From: Brevibacillus_F sp035644815
Lineage (GTDB): Bacteria > Bacillota > Bacilli > Brevibacillales > Brevibacillaceae
Length of the DNA: 22,462 bases
Reading direction: 5' to 3'
NCBI GenBank assembly: GCA_035644815.1
Contig: DASQNU010000125.1
Span: 1 to 22,462 of the forward strand
A program made the translations under genes and the position numbers. Positions 1 to 6,091 of the stretch are shown piece by piece. Positions within the stretch are counted from its first letter, which is position 1; every line of letters starts with the position of its first letter. Below the pieces are notes generated by a model. That model did no database searches, was not told the origin of the DNA, and saw only the letters and a program-made list of their open reading frames with translations.

Positions 1-902
1 GCCCGCATGACAATGGAATGCGTCTCCGCGGTGTTCTCTCCCAGATAACGCACGCCCTGCAAAAGCTCACCGTCCGACACGCCGGTTGCAGCGAAGATCG
101 CATCATCACCGCTGACCAAATCATTCAGTGTCAAGAGCTGTTCCGGATCGGTCAAGCCCATTTGCCTGCAGCGTTCGCGTTCGCCATCATTCTGCGGCTT
201 CAAGCGTGCCTGCATGTCTCCGCCCAAGCATTTGATAGCTGCTGCACTGATCACTCCCTCTGGAGCACCACCAATCCCGATAAACAGGTCGATACCAGTC
301 TGGGGCAGACAAGCAGCGATTGCCGCGCCAACATCACCGTCACCAAACAGTTTGACGCGTGCGCCTTTTTCACGAATGGATTCAATCAGAGCGTCATGCC
401 GTTCGCGCTCCTGAACAATCACCGTCACATCCTGAACTCGTTTCTGATTCGCATCAGCAATGCGATCGATAATGGTCTCTATCGGATCATCCAGGCTGAC
501 TTTTCCTGCTACTCGAGGTCCTACAGCCATTTTCATCATATACATATCGGGTGCGTGGAGGAGTGTGCCTTTGTCACCAATCGCGAGAACGGACATCGCA
601 TTGTTATGTCCCTTGGAGACAATCGTGGTTCCTTCAAGCGGATCTACCGCGACATCTACCTCGGGGCTGTCTTCCGCCCCGTTTCCCAATGATTCGCCAA
701 TATACAGCATCGGCGCCTCGTCCAGCTCACCTTCGCCGATGACAACCGTACCGCGCATGGCAATGGTATCAAACATGGCCCGCATGGCGCTGGTGGCAGC
801 ACCGTCTGCCTCATTCTTTTTCCCACGCCCCAACCACTGTGCGGAAGCAAGGGCCGCAACCTCTGTGACGCGTACGACTTCTAATGCGAGTTCCCTTTCC
901 AT
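1..902 (-). CDS. glpX: Class II fructose-1,6-bisphosphatase GlpX, 3' end cut by window edge
   Basis: This enzyme hydrolyses fructose-1,6-bisphosphate to fructose-6-phosphate in gluconeogenesis, in the cytoplasm. Reading the minus strand from the ATG at 902 gives 300 complete codons without a stop before the edge; the family is about 320 residues, so only the last 20 or so are missing. It starts MERELALEVVRVTEVAA and shows the family's metal and substrate motifs: D33 in EADGAATSAMR, E57 in VIGEGELDEAP, the VDPLEGTT block at residues 86-93, and the FGDGDVGAAIA and GIGGAPEGV segments in the second half. The ribosome binding site AAGGGGG lies just upstream of the start. It is divergent from the EAL gene and has its own promoter (942-969). 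In Bacillus, glpX sits near murA and rho, which would lie to the left. The identity is secure. Confidence 0.96.
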   Translation of the reverse strand, partial: MERELALEVVRVTEVAALASAQWLGRGKKNEADGAATSAMRAMFDTIAMRGTVVIGEGELDEAPMLYIGESLGNGAEDSPEVDVAVDPLEGTTIVSKGHNNAMSVLAIGDKGTLLHAPDMYMMKMAVGPRVAGKVSLDDPIETIIDRIADANQKRVQDVTVIVQERERHDALIESIREKGARVKLFGDGDVGAAIAACLPQTGIDLFIGIGGAPEGVISAAAIKCLGGDMQARLKPQNDGERERCRQMGLTDPEQLLTLNDLVSGDDAIFAATGVSDGELLQGVRYLGENTAETHSIVMR

Positions 903-941
903 AGCTGAGCCCCCTTACGAACATTCAATATATCCTCACTC

Positions 942-969
942 ATTGTAACGTTAAGTCGAACAAAGTCAA
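942..969 (-). promoter_or_regulatory. Sigma-A promoter of glpX
   Basis: On the minus strand, TTGACT (complement of 964-969) is followed by 16 bases and TACAAT (complement of 942-947). It lies about 40 bases before the glpX start, with no competing gene between. Seen by eye against the vegetative consensus. Confidence 0.6.
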
Positions 970-978
970 TTCTCCTTC

Positions 979-1007
979 TTGATGGATCTACATTTTTCTA
1001 CTACTAT
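979..1007 (+). promoter_or_regulatory. Possible sigma-A promoter of the EAL gene
   Basis: TTGATG (979-984), 17 bases, TACTAT (1002-1007), about 40 bases before the EAL start. Each hexamer matches four of six consensus positions, so this is plausible and not certain. It lies back to back with the glpX promoter. Confidence 0.4.
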
Positions 1008-1048
1008 TAGGCTAAGCAAATTATCCTGCCATTCGGCGGAGGGACGAC

Positions 1049-2392
1049 ATGTATCAGAAGACATACAAAGGCTGGGAACGATTCAGAACGTTTGCAAAAA
1101 TGCTAGTTCCTTCCCATTACTTGCATCAGTTTCCGCCACACTTCATCATGCGGGATGTACTTGTCGAACAGGTTGAGAAGAGACTTGCGCAAGGCAAGAA
1201 TTGTCTGCTGCTGCTTTTTGATGTAAAAAGCTATGCGGAAATGAAATCGCTTTACCCCTCTCACGTCTTGCAGCAGATTGAAGAGACGATCATGGAGACG
1301 TTTTGCGGGATGATTCCTGAGGAGTTCCCCTCTGGACATGTATTGGCGATGCAAAAATATTATGATGACGATTATGTGGTGATCGTAAAAGACGATGGGA
1401 TGTCGGAGGAAGATCTCCTGACCAGACTTGATTTTTTTCGGGACAAGCTGGAAAAAGAGCTGCTCAAGCGGACCCAAACGTTCTTTGACTTTCCACTCGC
1501 TTTTCATACGGGCGGTGTAATCATTACTCCCGGTGAGGAAGCTTTTGATGCGATTGCATACGCGTTGCAGGATGCACGGGCGATTGCGAAAAAACATTTG
1601 CCGGCGAACGTTGGACACATACGAGCGCAGATTCGGCAAATTATCGAGGAAGAAGATATCAGAGTGCTGGCGCAGCCGATCGTGTCTTTGGAAACCGGCG
1701 AGGTCATTGGCTGGGAGATGCTGACGAGAGGGCCTGTAGGGACGCCTTTTGCCATGCCGGATGAGCTTTTTCAGTATGCCTACCAGACAGATATGCTGAT
1801 CCATCTGGAGTTGCTGGTGGTAAAAAAAGCCTTTCTGATTCTTTCTCAAAAGAAAACGACTTTCCCTGTGTTTATAAATGTGACTGTACCCAGTCTGAAG
1901 AATCCTTATTTCTTTAAAATGGTAAACAAGCTGATCGAGCAGTTCCCCGAGCTGGATCCGAAGCAAATCGTGTTCGAAATCACGGAGCGCCATGTGATTG
2001 ATGACTTTGGAGCATTTACTCAGTCTATGTCCGAGTTTCGTAAATCCGGATTCAAGCTGGCCGTTGATGATACCGGCGCGGGATATGCAAGCTTACATAT
2101 GATTTCGGAATTGCTGCCCGACATTATCAAAATCGACCGATCCATTATACGTAATATTGACAGCCATGAGGTGAAAGATACCGTGCTGGAAGCATTGTTG
2201 ATGGTCGCCAGAAAAATTGGCTGCAATGTGGTGGCAGAAGGGATCGAAACCGAAGAAGAAGCAAGGGCTTTGCTAGAGAAGAATGTCGACTATGGGCAAG
2301 GGTTCTTCTTTTCTAAACCGCTTGAACCCTTTACGGATCTGACCGAAAACTGGATTGCCAAGCATAGGGGTAAATTGGTGCTGGAAAACTAA
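1049..2392 (+). CDS. Cyclic-di-GMP phosphodiesterase: degenerate GGDEF plus EAL domain
   Basis: A 447-residue protein with no signal peptide or membrane segment, so probably cytoplasmic. Residues about 50-190 look like a GGDEF-type fold that has lost the GGDEF signature: the equivalent strand reads KYYDDDYVVIV (103-113). Residues about 195-435 form an EAL domain, which linearises cyclic di-GMP. The catalytic set looks intact: E223 (motif reads EML, not EAL), N277 in FINVTV, E310 and E313 in EITER, D340-D341 in DDTGAGYASL, K361 in KIDR, E397 and E400 in AEGIE, and Q417 in GQGFFFSKPL. It is therefore probably an active phosphodiesterase whose N-terminal domain is sensory or structural. The start follows GGAGGG at good spacing. 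It is a single-gene unit closed by a terminator at 2404-2440. Confidence 0.93.
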   Translation: MYQKTYKGWERFRTFAKMLVPSHYLHQFPPHFIMRDVLVEQVEKRLAQGKNCLLLLFDVKSYAEMKSLYPSHVLQQIEETIMETFCGMIPEEFPSGHVLAMQKYYDDDYVVIVKDDGMSEEDLLTRLDFFRDKLEKELLKRTQTFFDFPLAFHTGGVIITPGEEAFDAIAYALQDARAIAKKHLPANVGHIRAQIRQIIEEEDIRVLAQPIVSLETGEVIGWEMLTRGPVGTPFAMPDELFQYAYQTDMLIHLELLVVKKAFLILSQKKTTFPVFINVTVPSLKNPYFFKMVNKLIEQFPELDPKQIVFEITERHVIDDFGAFTQSMSEFRKSGFKLAVDDTGAGYASLHMISELLPDIIKIDRSIIRNIDSHEVKDTVLEALLMVARKIGCNVVAEGIETEEEARALLEKNVDYGQGFFFSKPLEPFTDLTENWIAKHRGKLVLEN

Positions 2393-2403
2393 CCGATGGA
2401 AGC

Positions 2404-2440
2404 AGGCTTCGCCGTTGATGCGACGGTGGAAGCCTTTTTG
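2404..2440 (+). terminator. Rho-independent terminator after the EAL gene
   Basis: Stem AGGCTTC (2404-2410) with GAAGCCT (2429-2435), extended inward by GCCGT/ACGGT with one bulge, followed by TTTTTG. Confidence 0.75.
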
Positions 2441-2456
2441 TATGCAAGCTTCCTTC

Positions 2457-2484
2457 GTGACAGTCGGGACAAATTTGGTATACT
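2457..2484 (+). promoter_or_regulatory. Sigma-A promoter for the small membrane protein and yutE
   Basis: GTGACA (2457-2462), 16 bases, TATACT (2479-2484). It follows directly on the EAL terminator and precedes the 44-codon gene by about 20 bases. Confidence 0.5.
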
Positions 2485-2506
2485 GTTGGGGAGAGTAAAG
2501 GAGTGA

Positions 2507-2641
2507 ATGAACCCGATGGGAAGCAATTCATATCTGCAAGAAAGTGAACTGGTGATACTCGTCCTCATTCTTACATTTGTCGGAACGATTGTGTATGCCA
2601 AGCGCGCTTCAAAAAAGAAACAAAACAAGAACGATAAATAG
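2507..2641 (+). CDS. Small membrane protein, 44 residues, unknown
   Basis: I do not recognise this protein. It has a short polar N-terminus (MNPMGSNSYLQESE), one hydrophobic helix at about residues 15-30 (LVILVLILTFVGTIVYA), then a strongly basic tail of lysines and asparagines; by the positive-inside rule the tail is cytoplasmic. AAAGGAG (2497-2503) sits 3 bases before the ATG at 2507 and 12 before a second in-frame ATG at 2516, so either start is possible. It has its own promoter upstream, and its stop lies 14 bases before yutE, so the two are probably cotranscribed. It is real on grounds of the ribosome binding site, the coherent single-helix protein and the placement; its role is unknown. 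Confidence 0.65.
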   Translation: MNPMGSNSYLQESELVILVLILTFVGTIVYAKRASKKKQNKNDK

Positions 2642-2655
2642 GCAGGGATCAAACC

Positions 2656-3090
2656 ATGTATGATATTAATACCGCACGAATCGAAGACAGACTTACCCAT
2701 ATGGATCGGATGCTGTCCGCCATGCGCCAGTTGACGCAAGAAAACGGACAGGCGCTAATAGATAACCCGATCGGCTTATTGGCGATGGAAAGAGCCCTGC
2801 ACACATGTATTGAGGCGATCGTGGATGTAGGGAATGCCATGATTGATGGCTTTATCATGCGGGATCCAGGGAGCTATGCGGATGTCGTGGAAATTTTGCG
2901 CGATGAAAAAGTGCTTACGGATGCACAAGCCCAGCAATTGACCGAGGTCGTCGAGTTCCGCAAGCAGCTTGTCAATGAATATACACAAGTACCTGCTGCC
3001 GACATGGTCGAACTGGTACAACAGTCTGTGGAAATGCTTGCCCAGTTTGCTCCGGCGGTACGCATTTATATCCAAAAAGAAACGTTTTAG
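2656..3090 (+). CDS. yutE: YutE, HepT-like (DUF86) domain protein
   Basis: A 144-residue all-helical protein of the HEPN-superfamily DUF86/HepT type, related to B. subtilis YutE. HepT proteins are ribonuclease toxins of HepT/MntA pairs, where the active site is Arg-x4-His-x-Tyr in the last helix region. Here the matching segment reads RKQLVNEY: R102 and the tyrosine are kept but the histidine is asparagine (N107). No MntA-type nucleotidyltransferase partner lies next to it; the neighbours are a tiny membrane protein and a regulator. The segment VDVGNAMIDGFIMRDPGSY (about residues 57-75) is typical of the YutE subgroup. I infer a housekeeping or non-ribonuclease role instead of a toxin. The ribosome binding site is modest (AGGGAT). 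Confidence 0.82.
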   Translation: MYDINTARIEDRLTHMDRMLSAMRQLTQENGQALIDNPIGLLAMERALHTCIEAIVDVGNAMIDGFIMRDPGSYADVVEILRDEKVLTDAQAQQLTEVVEFRKQLVNEYTQVPAADMVELVQQSVEMLAQFAPAVRIYIQKETF

Positions 3091-3124
3091 TCCGCGAATG
3101 TTCATTTTTGAAACAAAAACATTT

Positions 3125-3140
3125 CTTTAGTTTACTAAAG
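3125..3140 (+). promoter_or_regulatory. Palindrome CTTTAG-TTTA-CTAAAG, candidate autoregulatory operator
   Basis: A perfect 6-4-6 inverted repeat that overlaps the putative -35 hexamer (TTTACT, 3131-3136) of the SufR-like regulator gene. A protein bound here would block RNA polymerase. The bound factor is inferred to be the regulator itself. Confidence 0.5.
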
Positions 3141-3159
3141 CGGAATTTTCATATACAAT
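3131..3159 (+). promoter_or_regulatory. Sigma-A promoter of the SufR-like regulator
   Basis: TTTACT (3131-3136), 17 bases, TACAAT (3154-3159), 24 bases before the chosen ATG at 3184. The -35 box is within the palindrome at 3125-3140. Confidence 0.6.
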
Positions 3160-3183
3160 AGATAAATGAAGGGCGGTGAAACT

Positions 3184-3816
3184 ATGTCGAACGATAGTAC
3201 ATCGACGCGTGACCAGATTCTGCACATGTTAAAGACAAAGGGATCTCAATCGGTCAGCGATATGGCTCTTGATTTGGGGATTACAGAAATGGCGGTACGA
3301 CGCCATCTAAATACACTGGAACGGGACAACTTGATCAAATCAACACTGGTTCGTCAGGCGATGGGCCGTCCAACCAACATCTACTCCTTGTCTGAGGAGG
3401 CAGATGAGCTGTTCCCGCGCAACTATTCTCATTTCACGTTAGATTTCCTGCGAGATTTGCGTGATATCGATGGCACAGAGAAGGTGGAGATGCTGTTCCG
3501 GCGACGTGAAGATCGTCTGGAGGAAGCATATCGCAAGCAAATCGCAGGGGAGCTGGAGGAGCGGGTTTCCAGCCTCGCGAAGCTTCAGGATGAGAAAGGC
3601 TACATGGTGGAATGGGAAAAAGATGAAGCCACCGGAAACTTTTTTATCAAGGAATCGAATTGCCCGATCGCTCAGGTAGCCCGGGAATTCAAGCAAGCGT
3701 GCACATGTGAACTGTCCTTGTTCCGCAAGGTGTTGAAAGCAGAGGTAGAGCAAACCTCCTGCATGGCCAATGGTGGAGAAAAGTGTGTGTTTGAGGTAAA
3801 ACAATCCGCAAAATAA
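3184..3816 (+). CDS. SufR-like cysteine-rich HTH transcriptional regulator
   Basis: A 210-residue regulator of the COG2345 group (predicted transcriptional regulators that include SufR, the Fe-S cluster biogenesis repressor). Residues about 8-60 form a winged helix-turn-helix: SVSDMALDLGITEMAVRRHL followed by a wing containing GRPTNIYSL. The C-terminal half carries five cysteines: C160 in NCPI, C173 and C175 in ACTCEL, C193 and C201 around MANGGEK. SufR uses a similar C-terminal cysteine set to bind a 4Fe-4S cluster, so redox or Fe-S sensing is likely but inferred. I chose the ATG at 3184 over one at 3166 because GGCGGTGA sits just before it. A palindrome covers its -35 box, suggesting autoregulation. 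The next gene, yutF, follows after a weak hairpin. Confidence 0.85.
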   Translation: MSNDSTSTRDQILHMLKTKGSQSVSDMALDLGITEMAVRRHLNTLERDNLIKSTLVRQAMGRPTNIYSLSEEADELFPRNYSHFTLDFLRDLRDIDGTEKVEMLFRRREDRLEEAYRKQIAGELEERVSSLAKLQDEKGYMVEWEKDEATGNFFIKESNCPIAQVAREFKQACTCELSLFRKVLKAEVEQTSCMANGGEKCVFEVKQSAK

Positions 3817-3832
3817 ATGGGCACCAATCAAG

Positions 3833-3860
3833 ATCCACTCCTGTGCGGGTGGATTATTTT
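3833..3860 (+). terminator. Weak terminator or attenuator between the regulator and yutF
   Basis: Eight-pair stem ATCCACTC (3833-3840) with GGGTGGAT (3847-3854), one G-T pair, 6-base loop, then TATTTT. The T-run is poor, so partial read-through into yutF is likely. Confidence 0.45.
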
Positions 3861-3879
3861 CGTACAAAGGGAGATTACT

Positions 3880-4659
3880 GTGAAAACATACCGTGGGTAT
3901 CTGTTGGACCTAGATGGAACGATTTATCGAGGAAACGAAGTCATTCCAGAGGCAGTCACGTTTATCAGTGAGCTACGGAAGGCGAATATTCCATTTCTCT
4001 ATTTGACGAACAACTCTTCGACTACACCGGAGCATGTCGCGCAAAGACTCACCGATATGGGGATCGAGACAGTCGCGGAAGAGGTGTATACGTCTAGCAT
4101 GGGAGCGGCGGCTTATCTGCAGAAACGTTATCCTGCTGGCACGGATGTATATGCCATCGGAGAGGCAGGACTGCATGCGGCACTAGCTGAGATTGGTTGC
4201 AAACAGGTCTCGGAGGGAGCAAAAGTCGTAATCACAGGAATTGATCGTGAATTTTCCTATGAGAAGCTGGCGACGGCTGCTACAGCCATTCGCAACGGCG
4301 CCCTGTTTCTGGCGACGAACCGGGATCCTGCCTTGCCGACGGAGCGAGGGCTGATGCCGGGCAACGGTTCTTTGGTCGCAGCGATTGCGACCGCCAGCGA
4401 CGTAGAGCCGATCGTGATCGGAAAGCCCGAGCGCATTCTCGTTGATTATGCCTTGGAACGTCTCGGTACGAAAAGAGAAGAAACGCTGATTGTAGGGGAT
4501 AATCTGTTAACGGATATTGGAGCTGGTGCAAACAGCGGACTGGACAGCTTGCTTGTCTTTACTGGCTATTCTCGTGAGGAGGATCTTGCCACCTCGAAAT
4601 GGCAGTCGACCCATCTGGCGCAGGATCTGATGGACTGGTGGAGGAAATGTCAGGCATAA
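3880..4659 (+). CDS. yutF: YutF, HAD-superfamily phosphatase (NagD/PNPase-like, IIA subfamily)
   Basis: A cytoplasmic haloacid dehalogenase-type phosphatase of 259 residues. All four motifs are present in order: motif I DLDGT with nucleophile D10 and acid D12, motif II TNNSS near residue 46, motif III lysine in GKPE near 187, and motif IV GDNLLTD near 206. The large C2-type cap between motifs II and III places it in the NagD/p-nitrophenylphosphatase class; the natural substrate is a small sugar or nucleotide phosphate that cannot be named from sequence. The start is the GTG at 3880 because AAAGGGAG (3866-3873) is 6 bases away and homology begins at KTYRGYLLDLDG; a longer in-frame ATG at 3817 lies inside the preceding hairpin region and would add an unlikely leader. 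A strong terminator follows. Confidence 0.93.
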   Translation: MKTYRGYLLDLDGTIYRGNEVIPEAVTFISELRKANIPFLYLTNNSSTTPEHVAQRLTDMGIETVAEEVYTSSMGAAAYLQKRYPAGTDVYAIGEAGLHAALAEIGCKQVSEGAKVVITGIDREFSYEKLATAATAIRNGALFLATNRDPALPTERGLMPGNGSLVAAIATASDVEPIVIGKPERILVDYALERLGTKREETLIVGDNLLTDIGAGANSGLDSLLVFTGYSREEDLATSKWQSTHLAQDLMDWWRKCQA

Positions 4660-4670
4660 TACCGTATGAA

Positions 4671-4702
4671 AACTCAACCGCGTGTTGGGTTTTTTCTTTT
4701 TG
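4671..4702 (+). terminator. Rho-independent terminator after yutF
   Basis: AACTCAAC (4671-4678) pairs with GTTGGGTT (4684-4691, one G-T pair), loop of 5, followed by a long T-rich tail. Confidence 0.85.
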
Positions 4703-4783
4703 CGCTTTCCGCTATAAGCCTGTAACGCAGGATGGTTTGCACACGTCCTATCATGGAAGACTAATGAAAAAATAGGGGGGAAC

Positions 4784-5383
4784 ATGCGAATGAGAAAGCT
4801 ATTTTCCTTTATGCTGCTCTTTCTATTGGTCGGGGGAGCGATGCTGTCAATGCCTTCCCGCACATATGCTTGTTCGTGTGTTCAACTGCCTGATGTACAG
4901 GAAGCTTTGGCCCAATCAGAAGCCGTGTTTGCCGGCAAAGTCATCCATATCAGCGAACCGAAGCCAGATGTCAGCGGTATGATTTCAAGCGCCGATCCGA
5001 TCACGGTCACGTTTGACGTAGCTCAGACGTGGAAAGGAGTCAAGCAGAAGCAGGTCATGGTTCAGACAGCCAGGGATTCGGCAAGCTGCGGATTCAACTT
5101 TGTTCTTGATGAAGAATATATGGTTTATACGTATAAAGATGATCAAGGCGTGCTAGCAACCAACATATGCACCAGGACCAACACCCTGACCGCTGCATCG
5201 GAAGACTTGGGTGTGCTGGGGATTGGAAAACAGCCATCGGAAGCAGCACCGCCTGCGGCAGGACCAATACTGGAAGAAGACACGAGCTGGACCGAATGGT
5301 ATACCTACCCCTTTGTGTGGTGGTTGCTGCTGGCAGTGCTCGGAATATCGATTGTTCTTTTATTCAAGAAGAAGCGTGCCTAA
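4784..5383 (+). CDS. Membrane-anchored TIMP/netrin (NTR)-like protein
   Basis: A 199-residue exported protein. Residues 1-29 are a signal peptide ending in TYA, so cleavage would leave C30 as residue 1 followed by C32, giving an N-terminal CSC as in tissue inhibitors of metalloproteinases. Two further cysteines, C102 and C129, complete a four-cysteine set; in mature numbering they fall at 1, 3, 73 and 100, close to the 1-70 and 3-99 disulfide pairs of animal TIMPs. Strands ITVTFDVAQTWKG and EEYMVYTY fit the OB-like NTR fold. A membrane helix (about residues 174-194) and KKKRA tail anchor it at the surface. Bacterial relatives exist in Bacillota; function is unknown. RBS AGGGGGG lies 3 bases before ATG 4784 and 9 before ATG 4790, so the latter may be used. 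Transcribed alone and convergent with yutG. Confidence 0.82.
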   Translation: MRMRKLFSFMLLFLLVGGAMLSMPSRTYACSCVQLPDVQEALAQSEAVFAGKVIHISEPKPDVSGMISSADPITVTFDVAQTWKGVKQKQVMVQTARDSASCGFNFVLDEEYMVYTYKDDQGVLATNICTRTNTLTAASEDLGVLGIGKQPSEAAPPAAGPILEEDTSWTEWYTYPFVWWLLLAVLGISIVLLFKKKRA

Positions 5384-5394
5384 CCATCCAAAAG

Positions 5395-5431
5395 ACAGCA
5401 AAAAGGAGATACACATGGTATCTCCTGCTGT
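5395..5431. terminator. Bidirectional terminator between the TIMP-like gene and yutG
   Basis: GGAGATAC (5405-5412) pairs perfectly with GTATCTCC (5418-5425), flanked by ACAGCA/TGCTGT. On the plus strand TTATTTTA follows the outer stem; on the minus strand the inner stem is followed by TTTTT. Confidence 0.8.
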
Positions 5432-5970
5432 TATTTTACCGTGGTATTGAATTCCCTTTGCATCCGCTGCCTTTCTTCCGCTTCCCGGCGAGTGCGGTGA
5501 GCAAGTCGGCTTGAGGCGGCAGCTGCAATCGCGCCGACCAAATCATCAAGAAATGTATGGACACCGTAGCGTTTGTCATTGAGCCTTTCCAAAATGCCGT
5601 ATTTTAGCTTGTCTACGTATCCATAGTTGGTAAAGCCGATGCTGCCATATAAATTGACGATAGCAAAGGACATCACTTCGTCAATCCCGTACAAGGATTC
5701 GTCGGATTCGATGATTTCTTGCAGCGGGGAAATCAGCTTGTTCTGTTCCGCCAGCATATCGAGCTGGATTCCGGTGATCAGGGCGTTTTGCACTTCCCGT
5801 TTTTGCAGAACTCTTTGTACGCTTTCTAGGCAGCGTTCCTTCGTCAGTCCGGGAATATAATTCTCCTGCAGAAAAAAGACGATTTCGGCGATATCCTGCA
5901 CCTGCACCCCGCGCTGGGCAAGAAGTTGCAGAGCAGCGTTGTAGGTCGTTTGCGATTCGATTAGTTGCAT
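5431..5970 (-). CDS. yutG: YutG, phosphatidylglycerophosphatase A family protein
   Basis: A 179-residue protein of the PgpA/YutG family (low-temperature requirement C-like). The hallmark is in the last third: ESDESLYGIDEVMSFAIVN, then IGFTNYGYVDKLKYGILERLN, then THFLDD-type segment HTFLDDLVGAIAAAA, matching the conserved DE, TNxGYxDK and FLDDxVGAIAAA blocks. PgpA enzymes dephosphorylate phosphatidylglycerol phosphate, but YutG-type proteins lack the membrane helices of the proteobacterial enzyme and their true substrate is uncertain. The start has GGGGGAGG upstream at good spacing. It converges on the TIMP-like gene through a shared terminator and is divergent from yutH. The C-terminus is an arginine- and glutamate-rich helix. 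Confidence 0.88.
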   Translation of the reverse strand: MQLIESQTTYNAALQLLAQRGVQVQDIAEIVFFLQENYIPGLTKERCLESVQRVLQKREVQNALITGIQLDMLAEQNKLISPLQEIIESDESLYGIDEVMSFAIVNLYGSIGFTNYGYVDKLKYGILERLNDKRYGVHTFLDDLVGAIAAAASSRLAHRTRREAEERQRMQREFNTTVK

Positions 5971-6024
5971 GAGGGCCTCCCCCTTTTTTGCTTATCGGTG
6001 GAAATAGTATCTCCCTGCCACTAG

Positions 6025-6054
6025 GCACCTATCCCGCCCAGTCGACATAGGATA
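6025..6054 (+). promoter_or_regulatory. Sigma-K-like promoter of yutH
   Basis: GCACC (6025-6029), 16 bases, CATAGGATA (6046-6054). This fits the mother-cell sigma-K consensus (gMACA, about 16 bases, CATAnnnTA) except for the last -35 base. It is 38 bases before the yutH GTG. Short consensus, so chance occurrence cannot be excluded, but the downstream gene is of a coat-associated family. Confidence 0.55.
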
Positions 6055-6091
6055 GCGTAGGACGATGATTGGGCTAAAGGAGGCGTGAGCA

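Noticed and set aside
18..692. 224-codon plus-strand frame at the left edge
   Set aside because: It is antisense to glpX, which is clearly coding on the minus strand across the same bases.
1103..1993. Long open frame on the minus strand inside the EAL gene
   Set aside because: It is antisense to a well-conserved catalytic domain, has no ribosome binding site and reads as low-quality protein.
2656..3090. HepT/MntA toxin-antitoxin system
   Set aside because: The catalytic histidine is missing and no MntA-type nucleotidyltransferase is adjacent.
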